The notes: generated by a model not told the origin, from the sequence alone. A stretch of DNA of 64,000 nucleotides from JAFGRU01 sp016934985 (GCA_963665045.2 CAXXJQ010000005.1:62001-126000); one strand, 5' to 3'; positions 18,111-26,638 are shown, counted from the stretch's first letter. Numbers and translations are program-made.

Positions 18111-18311
18111 AAAGATCCCCTCCAAAACCCGCTGTTGCCTGAAATAAACGATTAACTAAGAGTGGTTGGTAGATTAGCAGCTGATATTTAACGGCAAGAT
18201 TAAAAATAATCCTAGCATAAAACGCCAACAATACTTTAAAAATTTTTTAAAATTAACTTATCACCCTTCCCTTGGCACCAATCACCGTCCACCCAACGCC
18301 CTCATTGGTCA

Positions 18312-18317
18312 ATTTAA
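18312..18317. repeat. Left copy of target site duplication (ATTTAA)
   Basis: ATTTAA here is repeated at 33269-33274, directly flanking the two ends of the 14.95 kb element. Six-base duplications are usual for several DDE transposons of the Tn552/Tn7-like and Mu-related groups (Mu itself makes five). Confidence 0.85.
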
Positions 18318-18401
18318 TGAGGGGGGGTGCGAAACTGAACACCTGAAAATTGCTAAATGGGAGGTTTACGATGCTTAACGGATGCTTTACGTGAAACTGA
18401 A
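18318..18401 (+). repeat. Left end of element with predicted transposase-binding sites
   Basis: The terminus carries GCGAAACTGAA (18329-18339) and AAAATTGCTAAA (18346-18357). A second near-copy GTGAAACTGAA lies at 18391-18401. Between them is a tandem pair of 11-mers, GATGCTTAACG and GATGCTTTACG (18370-18391). The arrangement resembles the multiple L sites of Mu ends. Confidence 0.75.
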
Positions 18402-18485
18402 AATGGCTTGTTTTCAAGAAAGATTTGAAAGGCGGGTTTGGTTTAAATTTTTGCGTGATTTTTGCGACGAAAAGTCAGGTGTTTT

Positions 18486-18890
18486 TCATTTGGCGTCATC
18501 ATGAAGAGGAAGCCAGTCCCATTTCCAATTATCTTCGCCCGAATTTCCCTTCCCATCGACAGCGTACGACATTCTTGCAAGGCCGTCCTGGTCGCTGGGT
18601 TTTCTGACCAGAAAAACACTTACGACTTGAGCATGATCTTTTTCCTGAAGATCTATTGCCGCCTTTGTTGCTGTATGTTTTATCGCTTCCGGAGATGGGG
18701 CATCGGCGGCCACGATCCATTGTGTTCGCTTTCTCCTTGGAAAGCTGAAATCACTCACGCTCACGACCTGGTAAGACACGGCTTTGGATGTATCCGGCAG
18801 AGTGACCTTGTCGAAAGCAGGTTCCAATAAAAACATATAAATTCCCGCAAGCCCGAGGCATACGAAAACTAAACTTTTTAAAACCTTCAT
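18486..18890 (-). CDS. Unknown small membrane-anchored or exported protein at the left end
   Basis: The 134-residue product starts MKVLKSLVFVCLGLAGIYMF, one hydrophobic segment that is either an uncleaved anchor or a signal peptide, and then a soluble domain of about 105 residues (SYQVVSVSDFSFPRRKRTQW, then IDLQEKDHAQVVSVFLV). It resembles small domains of unknown function found scattered in bacteria, but I cannot name the family reliably. It sits between the left terminus and the repressor, on the repressor's strand and 32 bases beyond its stop. That is where cargo or lysogenic-conversion genes often lie. Confidence 0.7.
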   Translation of the reverse strand: MKVLKSLVFVCLGLAGIYMFLLEPAFDKVTLPDTSKAVSYQVVSVSDFSFPRRKRTQWIVAADAPSPEAIKHTATKAAIDLQEKDHAQVVSVFLVRKPSDQDGLARMSYAVDGKGNSGEDNWKWDWLPLHDDAK

Positions 18891-18922
18891 TGCCGACCTC
18901 TTTCAGCTTTTTCGATTCAATC

Positions 18923-19675
18923 TCAAAACCACCCAGGCCCTTCTTCTCCATCCTTTAGCACTTTCACATTCTTAAGTTTTTCATCAGTATTTTTAGCTTT
19001 TTGCTCTTTAACCCTTTCCTGAAGCCATTGAATAACTTCTTTCCTTCGGTCGATAGGCAACAATAATCCGGGAGCCTCGAACTCCTCCGCCAAATCATTA
19101 TAAAGATCACATATTTTAGACAATCTTTCCCTGGACCCATATCCTTCTACAAATTTATCAAGAAGGTTTTTTATCTCTTCGTCATATTCTAGACCAAAGG
19201 AATCAGGGGCGGCCATGGCGATAATCTTTTTTGTCATTTCCAAGTCTATAATTTGGGTAGAAAGACACTGCTGATAAACAAAGATGAGAATTCGAAGTTT
19301 TTGGTAAAAAGAGATAGTTATATGCATATTTTCTAAAATGTCTTCGACCCTTGCAGCCACACGAATAAAAAAATCCTCATTTATGTGGCCGTAAGGCTCG
19401 GATTTACTCTTTTTAGCGTGGACTCGCATCATTGCGCCATATCCGGTAGCCAGCCATGAAACATCAACATCCCCAGAATTAGCGATATCAACAGCAACAT
19501 GAACACTAGGAATGTTGGTTCCATTGATATAGCGATACAGTTGGCTTTCTTTTATGCCTGCTCTTCTTGCAAGTTCCCTTTTGCCGCCAACCAACTCCGC
19601 CACCATTGCAATTCGTTTCCCCAATCCTTTCCCTTCTTCAGGGGGAGAATTTTCGTCACCGTTTGCAGATTTCAC
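18923..19675 (-). CDS. Phage-type transcriptional repressor (HTH, CI-like)
   Basis: The 250-residue protein has an N-terminal helix-turn-helix (about residues 20-75: GKRIAMVAELVGGKRELARR, AGIKESQLYRYINGTNIPSV, then DVDVSWLATGYGAM). This is the layout of XRE/CI-type phage repressors, with a C-terminal helical part of about 150 residues. No LexA-like Ser-Lys peptidase signature is evident, so SOS cleavage is not predicted. It is divergent from the ner-like gene across a 174-base control region holding a perfect palindrome, the Mu c/ner arrangement. Its likely job is to silence transposition and late genes. Confidence 0.88.
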   Translation of the reverse strand: MKSANGDENSPPEEGKGLGKRIAMVAELVGGKRELARRAGIKESQLYRYINGTNIPSVHVAVDIANSGDVDVSWLATGYGAMMRVHAKKSKSEPYGHINEDFFIRVAARVEDILENMHITISFYQKLRILIFVYQQCLSTQIIDLEMTKKIIAMAAPDSFGLEYDEEIKNLLDKFVEGYGSRERLSKICDLYNDLAEEFEAPGLLLPIDRRKEVIQWLQERVKEQKAKNTDEKLKNVKVLKDGEEGPGWF

Positions 19676-19737
19676 TCGCCCGCTCCTTTTGTTAACAAGC
19701 TTCTAAACAACATTCTTCATCAACATGAAGAAAAGGC

Positions 19738-19818
19738 TTGACTTGTATTGCTAAAAAGCAATACAAGTACATATTGTGTTTCGTTTTTGCGAAAATACTC
19801 AGGCTTAAAACAAGCCTG
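19738..19818. promoter_or_regulatory. Repressor-Ner control region with palindromic operators
   Basis: CTTGTATTGCT (19742-19752) and AGCAATACAAG (19757-19767) are perfect 11-bp inverted arms around AAAA. The left arm overlaps a TTGACT -35-like hexamer (19738-19743), whose -10 would be near the right arm. A second inverted repeat, CAGGCTT/AAGCCTG (19800-19818), lies between this and the ner-like gene. The position fits an operator for the repressor or for Ner that controls the early promoter. Confidence 0.7.
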
Positions 19819-19849
19819 GAAATTGTCTGACATTAACTAGGGGTTAAGG

Positions 19850-20143
19850 ATGAGCCAAAGCAAATGCAAAAAAAATCCGGGAGATTGGCATCCGGCCGAC
19901 ATTAAGGCGGCGCTGGCGAAGAAGGGCTTCACCTTTGCCAGAATTGCTAGAGAACACGGCTTTAAAGGGTCTGCCAGTAATGTTCTTCGGTTTTCTTGGA
20001 CACCCATGGAGGTCATTGTCGGGGATATCCTCGGTGTTCATCCTTCCCGGATCTGGCCTTCACGTTATGACAGCTCTGGCCACCCTTTAAGGTCCAGGGG
20101 TTTCTTAACTGTACCAAAGCGGTTGAGTCAAAACAACGGCTAA
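19850..20143 (+). CDS. ner: Ner-like DNA-binding regulator
   Basis: The 97-residue protein matches the Ner/Nlp family of Mu-like phages: KNPGDWHPADIKAALAKKGF then FARIAREHGFKGSA and a WTPMEVIVGDILGVHPSRIWPSRY segment, which mirrors Mu Ner around its DWHRADV and VIWPSRY motifs. Ner represses both the repressor and early promoters to time the lytic switch. It is the first gene of the rightward early operon. Confidence 0.88.
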   Translation: MSQSKCKKNPGDWHPADIKAALAKKGFTFARIAREHGFKGSASNVLRFSWTPMEVIVGDILGVHPSRIWPSRYDSSGHPLRSRGFLTVPKRLSQNNG

Positions 20144-20198
20144 AAGGCGGGAAAGATTAGCCAATCAAAAGGTTAAAACCCGTAACAAGGTGGGAGCA

Positions 20199-20732
20199 AT
20201 GGCGAAAAAAAATCAAAAAATTTCCGACAGTCAGATGTCTTTGGATTTTTCGGCCCAGATTGATTCCTACATAGAAGAAAGGATTGAACTGACCAAATCC
20301 ATTTCCCAGACAAAACCTCGTATTGAACCGGAATCTGAATTCGAATTGTGTATCGAAGTGGCATCAGTAATAAAACAATCGATTCGAGCATCTGGTTTAT
20401 CCAGGGCACAAGTAGTGGACGCCATCAATCTATTCTTCGGTCGAACCGAGGCGGGTGCAGAGGCTGATCCACCAACCTGCCGCAGGCCATTAACAATTCA
20501 CCAACTCAACAAATATCTTTCTTCTCCAATCGAGCACGCTATTCCGCTCTATTTCGCGTTTGCCCTCCAAGATGTCACAAAAAGTATGGAACCGGCTGCC
20601 ACTATTATTGCTGCGGCTGGTGGGCAAGTAGCCACGGCTGAAGAGATACGACTGCTGAACCTCGGGAAAATTGAAAAAGGAATGGATGAATTGAGGCGGT
20701 TGCGGAACGAGTTGAAAGGGGGTAGGCAATGA
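20199..20732 (+). CDS. Early-region phage protein of unknown function
   Basis: A 177-residue, mostly helical protein starting MAKKNQKISDSQMSLDFSAQ, with GGGAG before the ATG at 20199. The middle (SIRASGLSRAQVVDAINLFF, RPLTIHQLNKYLSSPIEHAI) resembles helix-turn-helix-like segments, and the C-terminus GKIEKGMDELRRLRNELK is a short coiled coil. Similar proteins occur in early operons of Mu-like elements. The end overlaps the next start by ATGA, so it belongs to the early operon. Function is not known to me. Confidence 0.75.
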   Translation: MAKKNQKISDSQMSLDFSAQIDSYIEERIELTKSISQTKPRIEPESEFELCIEVASVIKQSIRASGLSRAQVVDAINLFFGRTEAGAEADPPTCRRPLTIHQLNKYLSSPIEHAIPLYFAFALQDVTKSMEPAATIIAAAGGQVATAEEIRLLNLGKIEKGMDELRRLRNELKGGRQ

Positions 20733-20899
20733 AAGTCCATTTCAATGCTGCTTTGAACCCGGAGAAAACAATTCTTCCGGCTTGCATGATTGGTTCAATT
20801 GGGAGCTCGAAAAAACGGCCTGCTTATCGTGGAACAACAGATCCACAGGAAGTGACCTGCCAGCGCTGCCGAAAACAACTTGAGAAGGGATCAAGATGA
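20729..20899 (+). CDS. Small early protein with a CxxC pair
   Basis: A 56-residue frame with ATGA overlaps at both ends (start 20729 inside the previous stop, stop overlapping the ATG at 20896), which strongly supports translation. It ends TCQRCRKQLEKGSR, and the CQRC pair could form half a zinc site; a single further Cys lies at residue 19. Little else can be said. Mu-like phages commonly carry such short zinc-ribbon-like early genes. Confidence 0.7.
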   Translation: MKVHFNAALNPEKTILPACMIGSIGSSKKRPAYRGTTDPQEVTCQRCRKQLEKGSR

Positions 20900-21345
20900 T
20901 CGACAGATTTGCCAAAGTTTTCAATGTTGGTGGCAACGGCCGTCAGTTGCTGGTTGTCCAGGAACTTAACCCTGATCAGGGTGTGATTTTACTCAATCAC
21001 ATTACTGTGATCGGCGGCATTAGAGTAGATTTTCAAGTTGAGTTTTCTGGCGAAGATCAGGAAGAAAAAGCCCAACTTTACCTGGAGCAGATCGACCAGG
21101 AAGGAGCTGAAGGTATTTACATTAGATTTCTGGAGTACTTCGAATGCGGTGACGATAACTGCTTGGGCTCCCAGCCAGAAAAAGGGCTAACCGGCGTTAC
21201 CTTTCTTTCCGCTATGGATCGCGGAAACTTTAAGCGTTTTGCCAAAGAATTACGGGCCATCCTGGATAAACATGAGCGACAGCTTGAGCAGGCTAAAAAC
21301 CTTTTAAACCGTATCTGTTTAATTGGGAGGGTGAAGGAAAAATGA
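20896..21345 (+). CDS. Early-region protein of unknown function
   Basis: The 149-residue product begins MIDRFAKVFNVGGNGRQLLV and has a compact N-terminal beta-rich half (VVQELNPDQGVILLNHITVI) and a helical C-terminus (NFKRFAKELRAILDKHERQL). I do not recognise it. It is coupled by ATGA overlaps both to the small Cys protein upstream and to the tail-component-like gene downstream, so it is part of one polycistronic early unit. Confidence 0.72.
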   Translation: MIDRFAKVFNVGGNGRQLLVVQELNPDQGVILLNHITVIGGIRVDFQVEFSGEDQEEKAQLYLEQIDQEGAEGIYIRFLEYFECGDDNCLGSQPEKGLTGVTFLSAMDRGNFKRFAKELRAILDKHERQLEQAKNLLNRICLIGRVKEK

Positions 21346-21860
21346 GGTGCTTTGCGAGAGTGGATGTTTCAGGAGCGTTAGCCAAAGGAACTGCTCCGGA
21401 GGCAGTGAATAAAAACCTGGATGCCGCCATGGAAGAAGCTGTTTCCCGGTTGCTAAGGGAGGTAAAAGTACGTACCCCGCAAGGAGCTAGTGGTGCCAAG
21501 GGCGGCCTGATGAGCACCATCCAGAAAGACATAATTGAAAAGGGAACGCCAGCCGTAAAGGGAGTGGTCGCAACTGACTCAATATACGGTCTTGCTGTTG
21601 AAAAAGGCCGACGCCCTGGGAAATGGCCACCAGGAGGTAAAGGCTCCAAAGAGCGGCCTATATTGGCCTGGGTAAAACACAGGTTCGGTGTCTCCGGATC
21701 TACGGCTGATCGGATGGAGTACTTGGTAAGGCGCAAAATAGGCGAGCAAGGGACTGAAGGTGTTTTCATGTTTGAACAGGCGATAGAGGAAAATTTTAAA
21801 GATATTCAAAAAATTTTTGAAAGGTACGGGCTGCGGCTTGTAAGGGAGCTTGAAAAATGA
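21342..21860 (+). CDS. HK97 gp10-like head-tail/tail component, in the early region
   Basis: The 172-residue protein fits the HK97 gp10 family of tail-completion proteins: basic helical start (VNKNLDAAMEEAVSRLLREV), VRTPQGASGAKGGLMSTIQK, the typical beta hairpin DSIYGLAVEKGRRPGKWPPG, then ILAWVKHRFGVSG and a C-terminal helix after MFEQAIEEN. In known phages this protein caps the tail tube at the head-tail joint and lies in the late region. Here it is coupled to early genes upstream of the transposase, an unusual place. Homology is inferred from pattern, not from a search. Confidence 0.62.
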   Translation: MRCFARVDVSGALAKGTAPEAVNKNLDAAMEEAVSRLLREVKVRTPQGASGAKGGLMSTIQKDIIEKGTPAVKGVVATDSIYGLAVEKGRRPGKWPPGGKGSKERPILAWVKHRFGVSGSTADRMEYLVRRKIGEQGTEGVFMFEQAIEENFKDIQKIFERYGLRLVRELEK

Positions 21861-21895
21861 GGTGGATTTTAGGGGCATTAATAGGGAGGTAAGCC

Positions 21896-22813
21896 GTGGG
21901 AAAAGCCGAAGTCGAGATTGTGGATGAAATCTACAAAACAGGCCGTGAAAGGGCCGAGGCAGAACTGGCTGAGATAAAATCAGTTCAGGCCGATAGGGAA
22001 AAAAGGATAGCCCAGGCCCATCAGTTTATCGGCCGTATTCAAGCAGCAAAAATGTTCACTAAATTCGGAAACGTTTCCGAATTGATGTGGATAAAAGATG
22101 TGAAAGAGTCTGAGCTTTACCGCTATTTACCCGGGGTGGAAACGTGGGAAAAGTTCTGTAATACATTAGGTTACACTTCTCGGCACATCAACGAGCAGCT
22201 CAACAACCTTCAAGCCTTCGGGGCTGACTTTATGGAAACCGTTTCCGATCTTCGCGTCGGCTACCGCGATCTTCGAAAGCTCCGCCAGCTCACCCACGAC
22301 GGTACAATCTGCATAGCCGACAACCTGGTCAAAATCGGCGATGAAAGCATTCCCCTCGACCCCGATCACCGAGACGACCTTCAGGCCGCCCTGGAGCAGG
22401 TCGTCGATGCCAAGAACCAGGTTATTTCCGAAAAAGACCTTACTATCAAAACAAAGGACCGTCTCCTCGCCGACAAGCAGAAACTTATCGAGCGCCAGGA
22501 AAAGGATCTCGCCCGCTACGAAGTTGAGGCCGAAAAAAAGGGCCTCACGGCCGAGGAGAATAAAGTTATCCAGGAATGCAGAAACGCCTGCACCATCATC
22601 GACGGCTTCCTGTCCAAGTTCGACCCGGAAAGAAATCCGTTACCGAACAACCCGACCCCGCGCATGAAAGCCGCATTGATGGAAACACTGGGCTATTTCA
22701 AGCGGGTTGTCATTGCCAGCTTCGATACTGCTGCCGACCTCTACGGCGATCCTGAACTCGATGATGATTGGATCCCGCCGCACCTGAGGGACGGTGACAA
22801 CGACAAGGAATAG
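21896..22813 (+). CDS. Coiled-coil protein preceding the transposase
   Basis: The 305-residue product starts at a GTG with GGGAGG nearby. It is strongly helical, with a long charged coiled coil in the middle (about residues 165-220: LEQVVDAKNQVISEKDLTIK, DKQKLIERQEKDLARYEVEA). The N-terminal part includes WEKFCNTLGYTSRHINEQLN, which could be a DNA-binding helix pair. I do not know the family. Its 3' end overlaps the GTG start proposed for the transposase, so the two are likely made together and it may assist transposition or its control. Confidence 0.72.
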   Translation: MGKAEVEIVDEIYKTGRERAEAELAEIKSVQADREKRIAQAHQFIGRIQAAKMFTKFGNVSELMWIKDVKESELYRYLPGVETWEKFCNTLGYTSRHINEQLNNLQAFGADFMETVSDLRVGYRDLRKLRQLTHDGTICIADNLVKIGDESIPLDPDHRDDLQAALEQVVDAKNQVISEKDLTIKTKDRLLADKQKLIERQEKDLARYEVEAEKKGLTAEENKVIQECRNACTIIDGFLSKFDPERNPLPNNPTPRMKAALMETLGYFKRVVIASFDTAADLYGDPELDDDWIPPHLRDGDNDKE

Positions 22814-24506
22814 TCAAACACCTATGGACTGGGCCAGGGAACTCGCCGAACGCTTGCAGGGTGCGGTCAACGGCGAAAAAAACATGATCATATCCGAGTA
22901 TGGGGTGTTGACAGGTAAATCGACAGCAACCCTGTACCGGATAGCGAGTAATCACGGCTATAACAGCGGCCGCAAGAAGCGAAAGGATAAAGGGGTGTTG
23001 AAATCCGGCCTAACCGATGAACAGATCCAGTTCGTCAGCACCCTGATCCAGGAAAGCCGCCGCGAGGTCAAAGGCACCATTATGCCGCTCTCGACAGCCC
23101 TTGATATCGCCATCGACAACGGCGTGATCCGCAAGGGGCAAGTCTCAGAAGCCCGGCTGCAAGGGATATTGCGTGAGCGTGAAATGAACGCCGCAGCTCT
23201 TAACTCAGAAGACCCAAGCATCCGCATGGCCAGCCTGCACCCCAACCATGTCCATGTTTTCGACGCCTCCGTCTGTGTCCAGTACTACCTTAAAAAGGGA
23301 AAAGGCCTGCGGATTATGGATGAACGCGACTTCCGTGAAAAGAAGCCCGCCAATTTCGAAAAAATCAAGCAGCGTCTGATCAGGGTCATCCTGGCCGATC
23401 ATTTCAGCCACTGTCTGTATCTTAAATATTACCTGGCTGCCAGCGAAAACCAGCAGACAACCTTTGACTTTTTGACCAGCGCCTGGCGCGGCGGATGCCA
23501 CGAAAAATTTCCATTCCGCGGAGTCCCGAAGTTTCTGCTGATGGATGCGGCGAGCTGGAATATCGCCAAGGGCATTCTCGGGCTGCTCAACGGGCTGGAT
23601 GTCGACATCCCCAAAAATATGCCCCATAACCCACGGCGGCAGGGTTCGGCTGAGGTTGCCCAGAATATGGTCGAAACCCATTTCGAATCCCGCCTGAGAT
23701 TGGAACCCGCCACCACGGTCGAGCAGATCAACGAGTGGGCTACAGACTGGGCAACATGGTGGAACGGCACCCGTATCCACCGGCGCCACAAAATGACCCG
23801 CACCGAATGCTGGTTGAAGATCACCAGCGAGCAGCTGCGGGAACTCCCGAGCGACGACATTATCCGCGACCTTTTTGCCGAGCCGGAAGTCGAGCGCACC
23901 GTCCGCAACGACAACACTATCACCTTCCGGAGCGAAGATTACCGCCTCAAGCATATCCCCGGCATCCGCCCACGGAAAAAAGTCCTTGTCCGGCTGCGCC
24001 CCTACCACTGGCCGGAGGTGGCGGTGGTTTACAACGATACCGAATACCTTGTGCAACCCATCGGCAAACTCGACGGCGGCTTTTCTGCCGACGCCGCCAT
24101 TATCGGTGAAGAATACAAATCGCAGCCGGACACCAACGTCCAGAAAACAAAAAAGGTCAACGAAAACCTTGCCTACGGCGAAGAGCGAAAAAAGGACGCC
24201 GTTCCATTCGACGGCACGCTCCAGGTATTCGGGCACCACGCCGACAAACTCGGCAACGTCTCACCTATGCCAAAGCGCGGTATCCCCATTGAGGTCGGAC
24301 GCGAATCGGTCGATGCCCGTATCCCCATCATGACTCTGTTCAAGCGCCTGCGCGATGCAGGCGAAACCATGACTCCCGAACTTAACCGCGAATTACGCGC
24401 CAACCTGGGTGACAGTGTAGACGTCAAGCACGCCGATGAAATAGTTGCTGCAATAACAGAAGGAAAGCCCTGGCACCAAACTGAAGCAAGGCAGCAAAAG
24501 GCTTAA
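22794..24506 (+). CDS. Mu-like DDE transposase (MuA-type, rve fold)
   Basis: A 570-residue transposase that should cut and join the element ends. The RNase-H-fold triad is visible: Asp157 (HVHVFDASV), Asp251 (FLLMDAASWN) and Glu287 (RRQGSAEVAQNMVE). Asp251 and Glu287 have exactly 35 residues between them, a DD35E arrangement. N-terminal helix-turn-helix segments (ISEYGVLTGKSTATLYRIAS) would bind the ends, and a beta-barrel and C-terminal tail follow, as in MuA and related IS481/Tn552-like enzymes. The GTG at 22794 overlaps the previous gene; an ATG at 22824 (MDWARELAERLQ) is an alternative start. The MuB-like ATPase gene follows 18 bases later. Confidence 0.9.
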   Translation: MTTTRNSQTPMDWARELAERLQGAVNGEKNMIISEYGVLTGKSTATLYRIASNHGYNSGRKKRKDKGVLKSGLTDEQIQFVSTLIQESRREVKGTIMPLSTALDIAIDNGVIRKGQVSEARLQGILREREMNAAALNSEDPSIRMASLHPNHVHVFDASVCVQYYLKKGKGLRIMDERDFREKKPANFEKIKQRLIRVILADHFSHCLYLKYYLAASENQQTTFDFLTSAWRGGCHEKFPFRGVPKFLLMDAASWNIAKGILGLLNGLDVDIPKNMPHNPRRQGSAEVAQNMVETHFESRLRLEPATTVEQINEWATDWATWWNGTRIHRRHKMTRTECWLKITSEQLRELPSDDIIRDLFAEPEVERTVRNDNTITFRSEDYRLKHIPGIRPRKKVLVRLRPYHWPEVAVVYNDTEYLVQPIGKLDGGFSADAAIIGEEYKSQPDTNVQKTKKVNENLAYGEERKKDAVPFDGTLQVFGHHADKLGNVSPMPKRGIPIEVGRESVDARIPIMTLFKRLRDAGETMTPELNRELRANLGDSVDVKHADEIVAAITEGKPWHQTEARQQKA

Positions 24507-24524
24507 TGACGATGGAGGGGAACT

Positions 24525-25802
24525 GTGCAGGAATCAAAAGTGAAAAAGCAAACCAGGCAGGGATATCTAATGGAATTTAAGCCTATCTTGCTGAAAGCGG
24601 TGTTGCAGGAAAGCAGTGTGTCCCAAGCCGAATTTGTCGATGCACTGATTTGCACCCTGGGCCGTGACATATCCAGGCCGACGGTCAACCTGTGTATCAA
24701 CAAGGGATACATCCCTCCTACTATCGACGGTTTTAAAGAGGCTGTTGAAAAAACAGTCGGACAGATACCTAAAGCTGTTTATTGGTTGTCTGCGCGGCAA
24801 CTTGGTCTGGCGGATATCTGGACCCCTTTAGGATATGACAGGCGCGCACAAAAACCGCTGGGCCATGGATATCGTATTCACCAGGCCAGAAAAAGGATGG
24901 CTCAAAACGACCCACAAATTTATCCCGGTCTGACACAGGAGGTGATTGAAATGATTTCTCAGGAAGCCATGCGGCATTTCAAAATATTCCGAAATCCGTT
25001 TATCGATGACATCCAAAAGGACGCGGACATCTATATGTCCGAGGAACATCAGTATATCCAGGACGCCATGCTCGACGCGGCCCGGCATGGCGGTTTTCTG
25101 GCGGTAATCGGAGAAGTCGGCAGCGGCAAATCGGTTATGCGCCGCAAGGTTGTCGAACAACTAAAACGCGATGATGATGTTCTTGTCATCTTTCCTCAGA
25201 CTATTGATAAAGCCCGATTAACGTCTTCCTCAATCTGTGACGCCATCATTCAGGACGTCAGCAGCGAGAAATGCTTAATTAAACTCGAAGATAAAACTCG
25301 CCAGGTGCAGCGGTTGCTGCTTGCGCGTGCAAAATCCGGTTACAGGGCCTGTCTGATCATTGAAGAAGCTCATGATCTGAGCATCAACACCCTGAAATAC
25401 CTAAAACGCTTCTACGAACTTGAGGACGGATACCGGAAACTTCTTGGGATCATCCTGATCGGCCAGACCGAGCTCAAACACCGCTTTAACGAATCGACCA
25501 ACGTGGACATGCGCGAGGTGATCAGAAGGGTTCAGGTCGCCGAGATTCGTGGTCTTGACGACAAATTGCAGGAATATCTGTCAGTTAAATTCAAGCGGGT
25601 AGGAAAAAACGTGGATGAAATTTTTTCCGAGGATGCTTTTAAGTCCATGAGCCACCGCCTGACCGCTGTCTCACGGGACGGCCGGGAAAAAATAAGCCAT
25701 GCCTACCCGTTAATGGTCAACAACTACACGGCCAGGGCCATGAATCTGGCGTGCGAGATGGGGGAAAGCAAGGTTACAGCGGAAGTTATTGACGCAATTT
25801 AA
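24525..25802 (+). CDS. MuB-like AAA+ ATPase (transposition target selector)
   Basis: The 425-residue protein has Walker A GEVGSGKS (residues 196-203), Walker B LIIEEAH (277-283) and the downstream sensor GIILIGQTEL, matching the MuB/TniB/ExeA group of AAA+ proteins. In Mu these bind target DNA, activate the transposase and give target immunity. The N-terminal 110 residues (SVSQAEFVDALICTLGRDIS, RPTVNLCINKGYIPP) look like a DNA-binding helix-turn-helix domain, as in MuB. It starts at a GTG behind a GGAGGGG ribosome site directly after the transposase. Confidence 0.9.
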   Translation: MQESKVKKQTRQGYLMEFKPILLKAVLQESSVSQAEFVDALICTLGRDISRPTVNLCINKGYIPPTIDGFKEAVEKTVGQIPKAVYWLSARQLGLADIWTPLGYDRRAQKPLGHGYRIHQARKRMAQNDPQIYPGLTQEVIEMISQEAMRHFKIFRNPFIDDIQKDADIYMSEEHQYIQDAMLDAARHGGFLAVIGEVGSGKSVMRRKVVEQLKRDDDVLVIFPQTIDKARLTSSSICDAIIQDVSSEKCLIKLEDKTRQVQRLLLARAKSGYRACLIIEEAHDLSINTLKYLKRFYELEDGYRKLLGIILIGQTELKHRFNESTNVDMREVIRRVQVAEIRGLDDKLQEYLSVKFKRVGKNVDEIFSEDAFKSMSHRLTAVSRDGREKISHAYPLMVNNYTARAMNLACEMGESKVTAEVIDAI

Positions 25803-25818
25803 GGGAAGAAACATAGGT

Positions 25819-26070
25819 ATGCAATGCGGACATTGCGGAGCGAAACGGCCGAATCTGGATTTTTTCACCGAAACCTACCGGGAGGATGGGCGGTTTGTCG
25901 TGGTTCGCTGCCTGCTGTGCGGATGGCGGGACATGCAGCCGGACCAGAGCGGTTACAGGCCCATGGGTTTGGTATCGGACTGGCCACGCCGGGAGGAAGA
26001 CGAATATTGCTATGAATGGCCCCTGAGAAGCGATCTGTTTGAGACCTATATCAGGAGGGGCAGGTTTTAG
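25819..26070 (+). CDS. Small zinc-ribbon protein
   Basis: An 83-residue protein beginning MQCGHCGAKRPNLDFF, with a second pair of cysteines in RCLLCGWRDMQP. The CxxC...CxxC spacing makes a single zinc ribbon; the C-terminal half is acidic (RREEDEYCYEWPLRSDLFE). The start at 25819 is chosen because the Cys motif lies right at it and an upstream TTG/GTG would overlap the ATPase gene. Role unknown; Mu-like phages carry comparable small regulators (e.g. Com), but I do not claim homology. Confidence 0.65.
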   Translation: MQCGHCGAKRPNLDFFTETYREDGRFVVVRCLLCGWRDMQPDQSGYRPMGLVSDWPRREEDEYCYEWPLRSDLFETYIRRGRF

Positions 26071-26132
26071 TTAAGGCCCACTGTGGGCGTTTATAAACAG
26101 TTTATAAACTTGGTTTGAAAGAGGAGAGAGGC

Positions 26133-26411
26133 GTGGGTAACGAAAAAAAAGCAAAAAAAGAGTCAAAGCGGCTGGAGTGGATGAATTTCCTCGATGAGGA
26201 GCTTGGAAATGTCGGAATTGAGTTAGACAAATACGAAAACCTGCTGGTGGCTTTTGAGTGCGCTGCACAGCATGAGAGTGACAACCAGAACTATGGCGAT
26301 AAGCCGGATTGGGTGTTGACTTTCAGGCACCTGCGAAAGGGGGTTGCCGAACTGCAAGAAAAAGTATTGGTGGCCTTCGACCGGATTCTGGACAAGGGGG
26401 CACCGGCATGA
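26133..26411 (+). CDS. Small acidic helical protein, unknown
   Basis: A 92-residue protein from the GTG at 26133, which has GAGGAGAGAGG just upstream. It is almost wholly helical (WMNFLDEELGNVGIELDKYE, LRKGVAELQEKVLVAFDRIL). The stop overlaps the next ATG (ATGA at 26408). I see no motif. Such paired small helical genes between the transposition and late modules are common in Mu-like elements. Confidence 0.65.
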   Translation: MGNEKKAKKESKRLEWMNFLDEELGNVGIELDKYENLLVAFECAAQHESDNQNYGDKPDWVLTFRHLRKGVAELQEKVLVAFDRILDKGAPA

Positions 26412-26638
26412 AAAAGACCGAGAAGAGCGCGAGGCGCAAAACAGATGCCCTTATTTACAAGTTGTCCGAATTGCACACCCTTTTTTCACTTTTTAACCTA
26501 TCGACAGCGGCCGGGATAGACGATGAGACCGACCTCTTTCCATACATCATATCCATGGCCCAAACGATTCAAGCCGAAGCGTTAGAGCTTGCCAATGATA
26601 TCCAGAGTGCCCTTTTTGAACTGCAAAACCGTTCTTAA
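26408..26638 (+). CDS. Small helical protein, unknown
   Basis: A 76-residue protein (MKKTEKSARRKTDALIYKLS, then ISMAQTIQAEALELANDIQS) translationally coupled to the preceding gene by an ATGA overlap. It is predicted all-helical, with a basic N-terminus and an amphipathic C-terminus, and has no recognised motif. It may act as a pair with its neighbour. Confidence 0.62.
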   Translation: MKKTEKSARRKTDALIYKLSELHTLFSLFNLSTAAGIDDETDLFPYIISMAQTIQAEALELANDIQSALFELQNRS

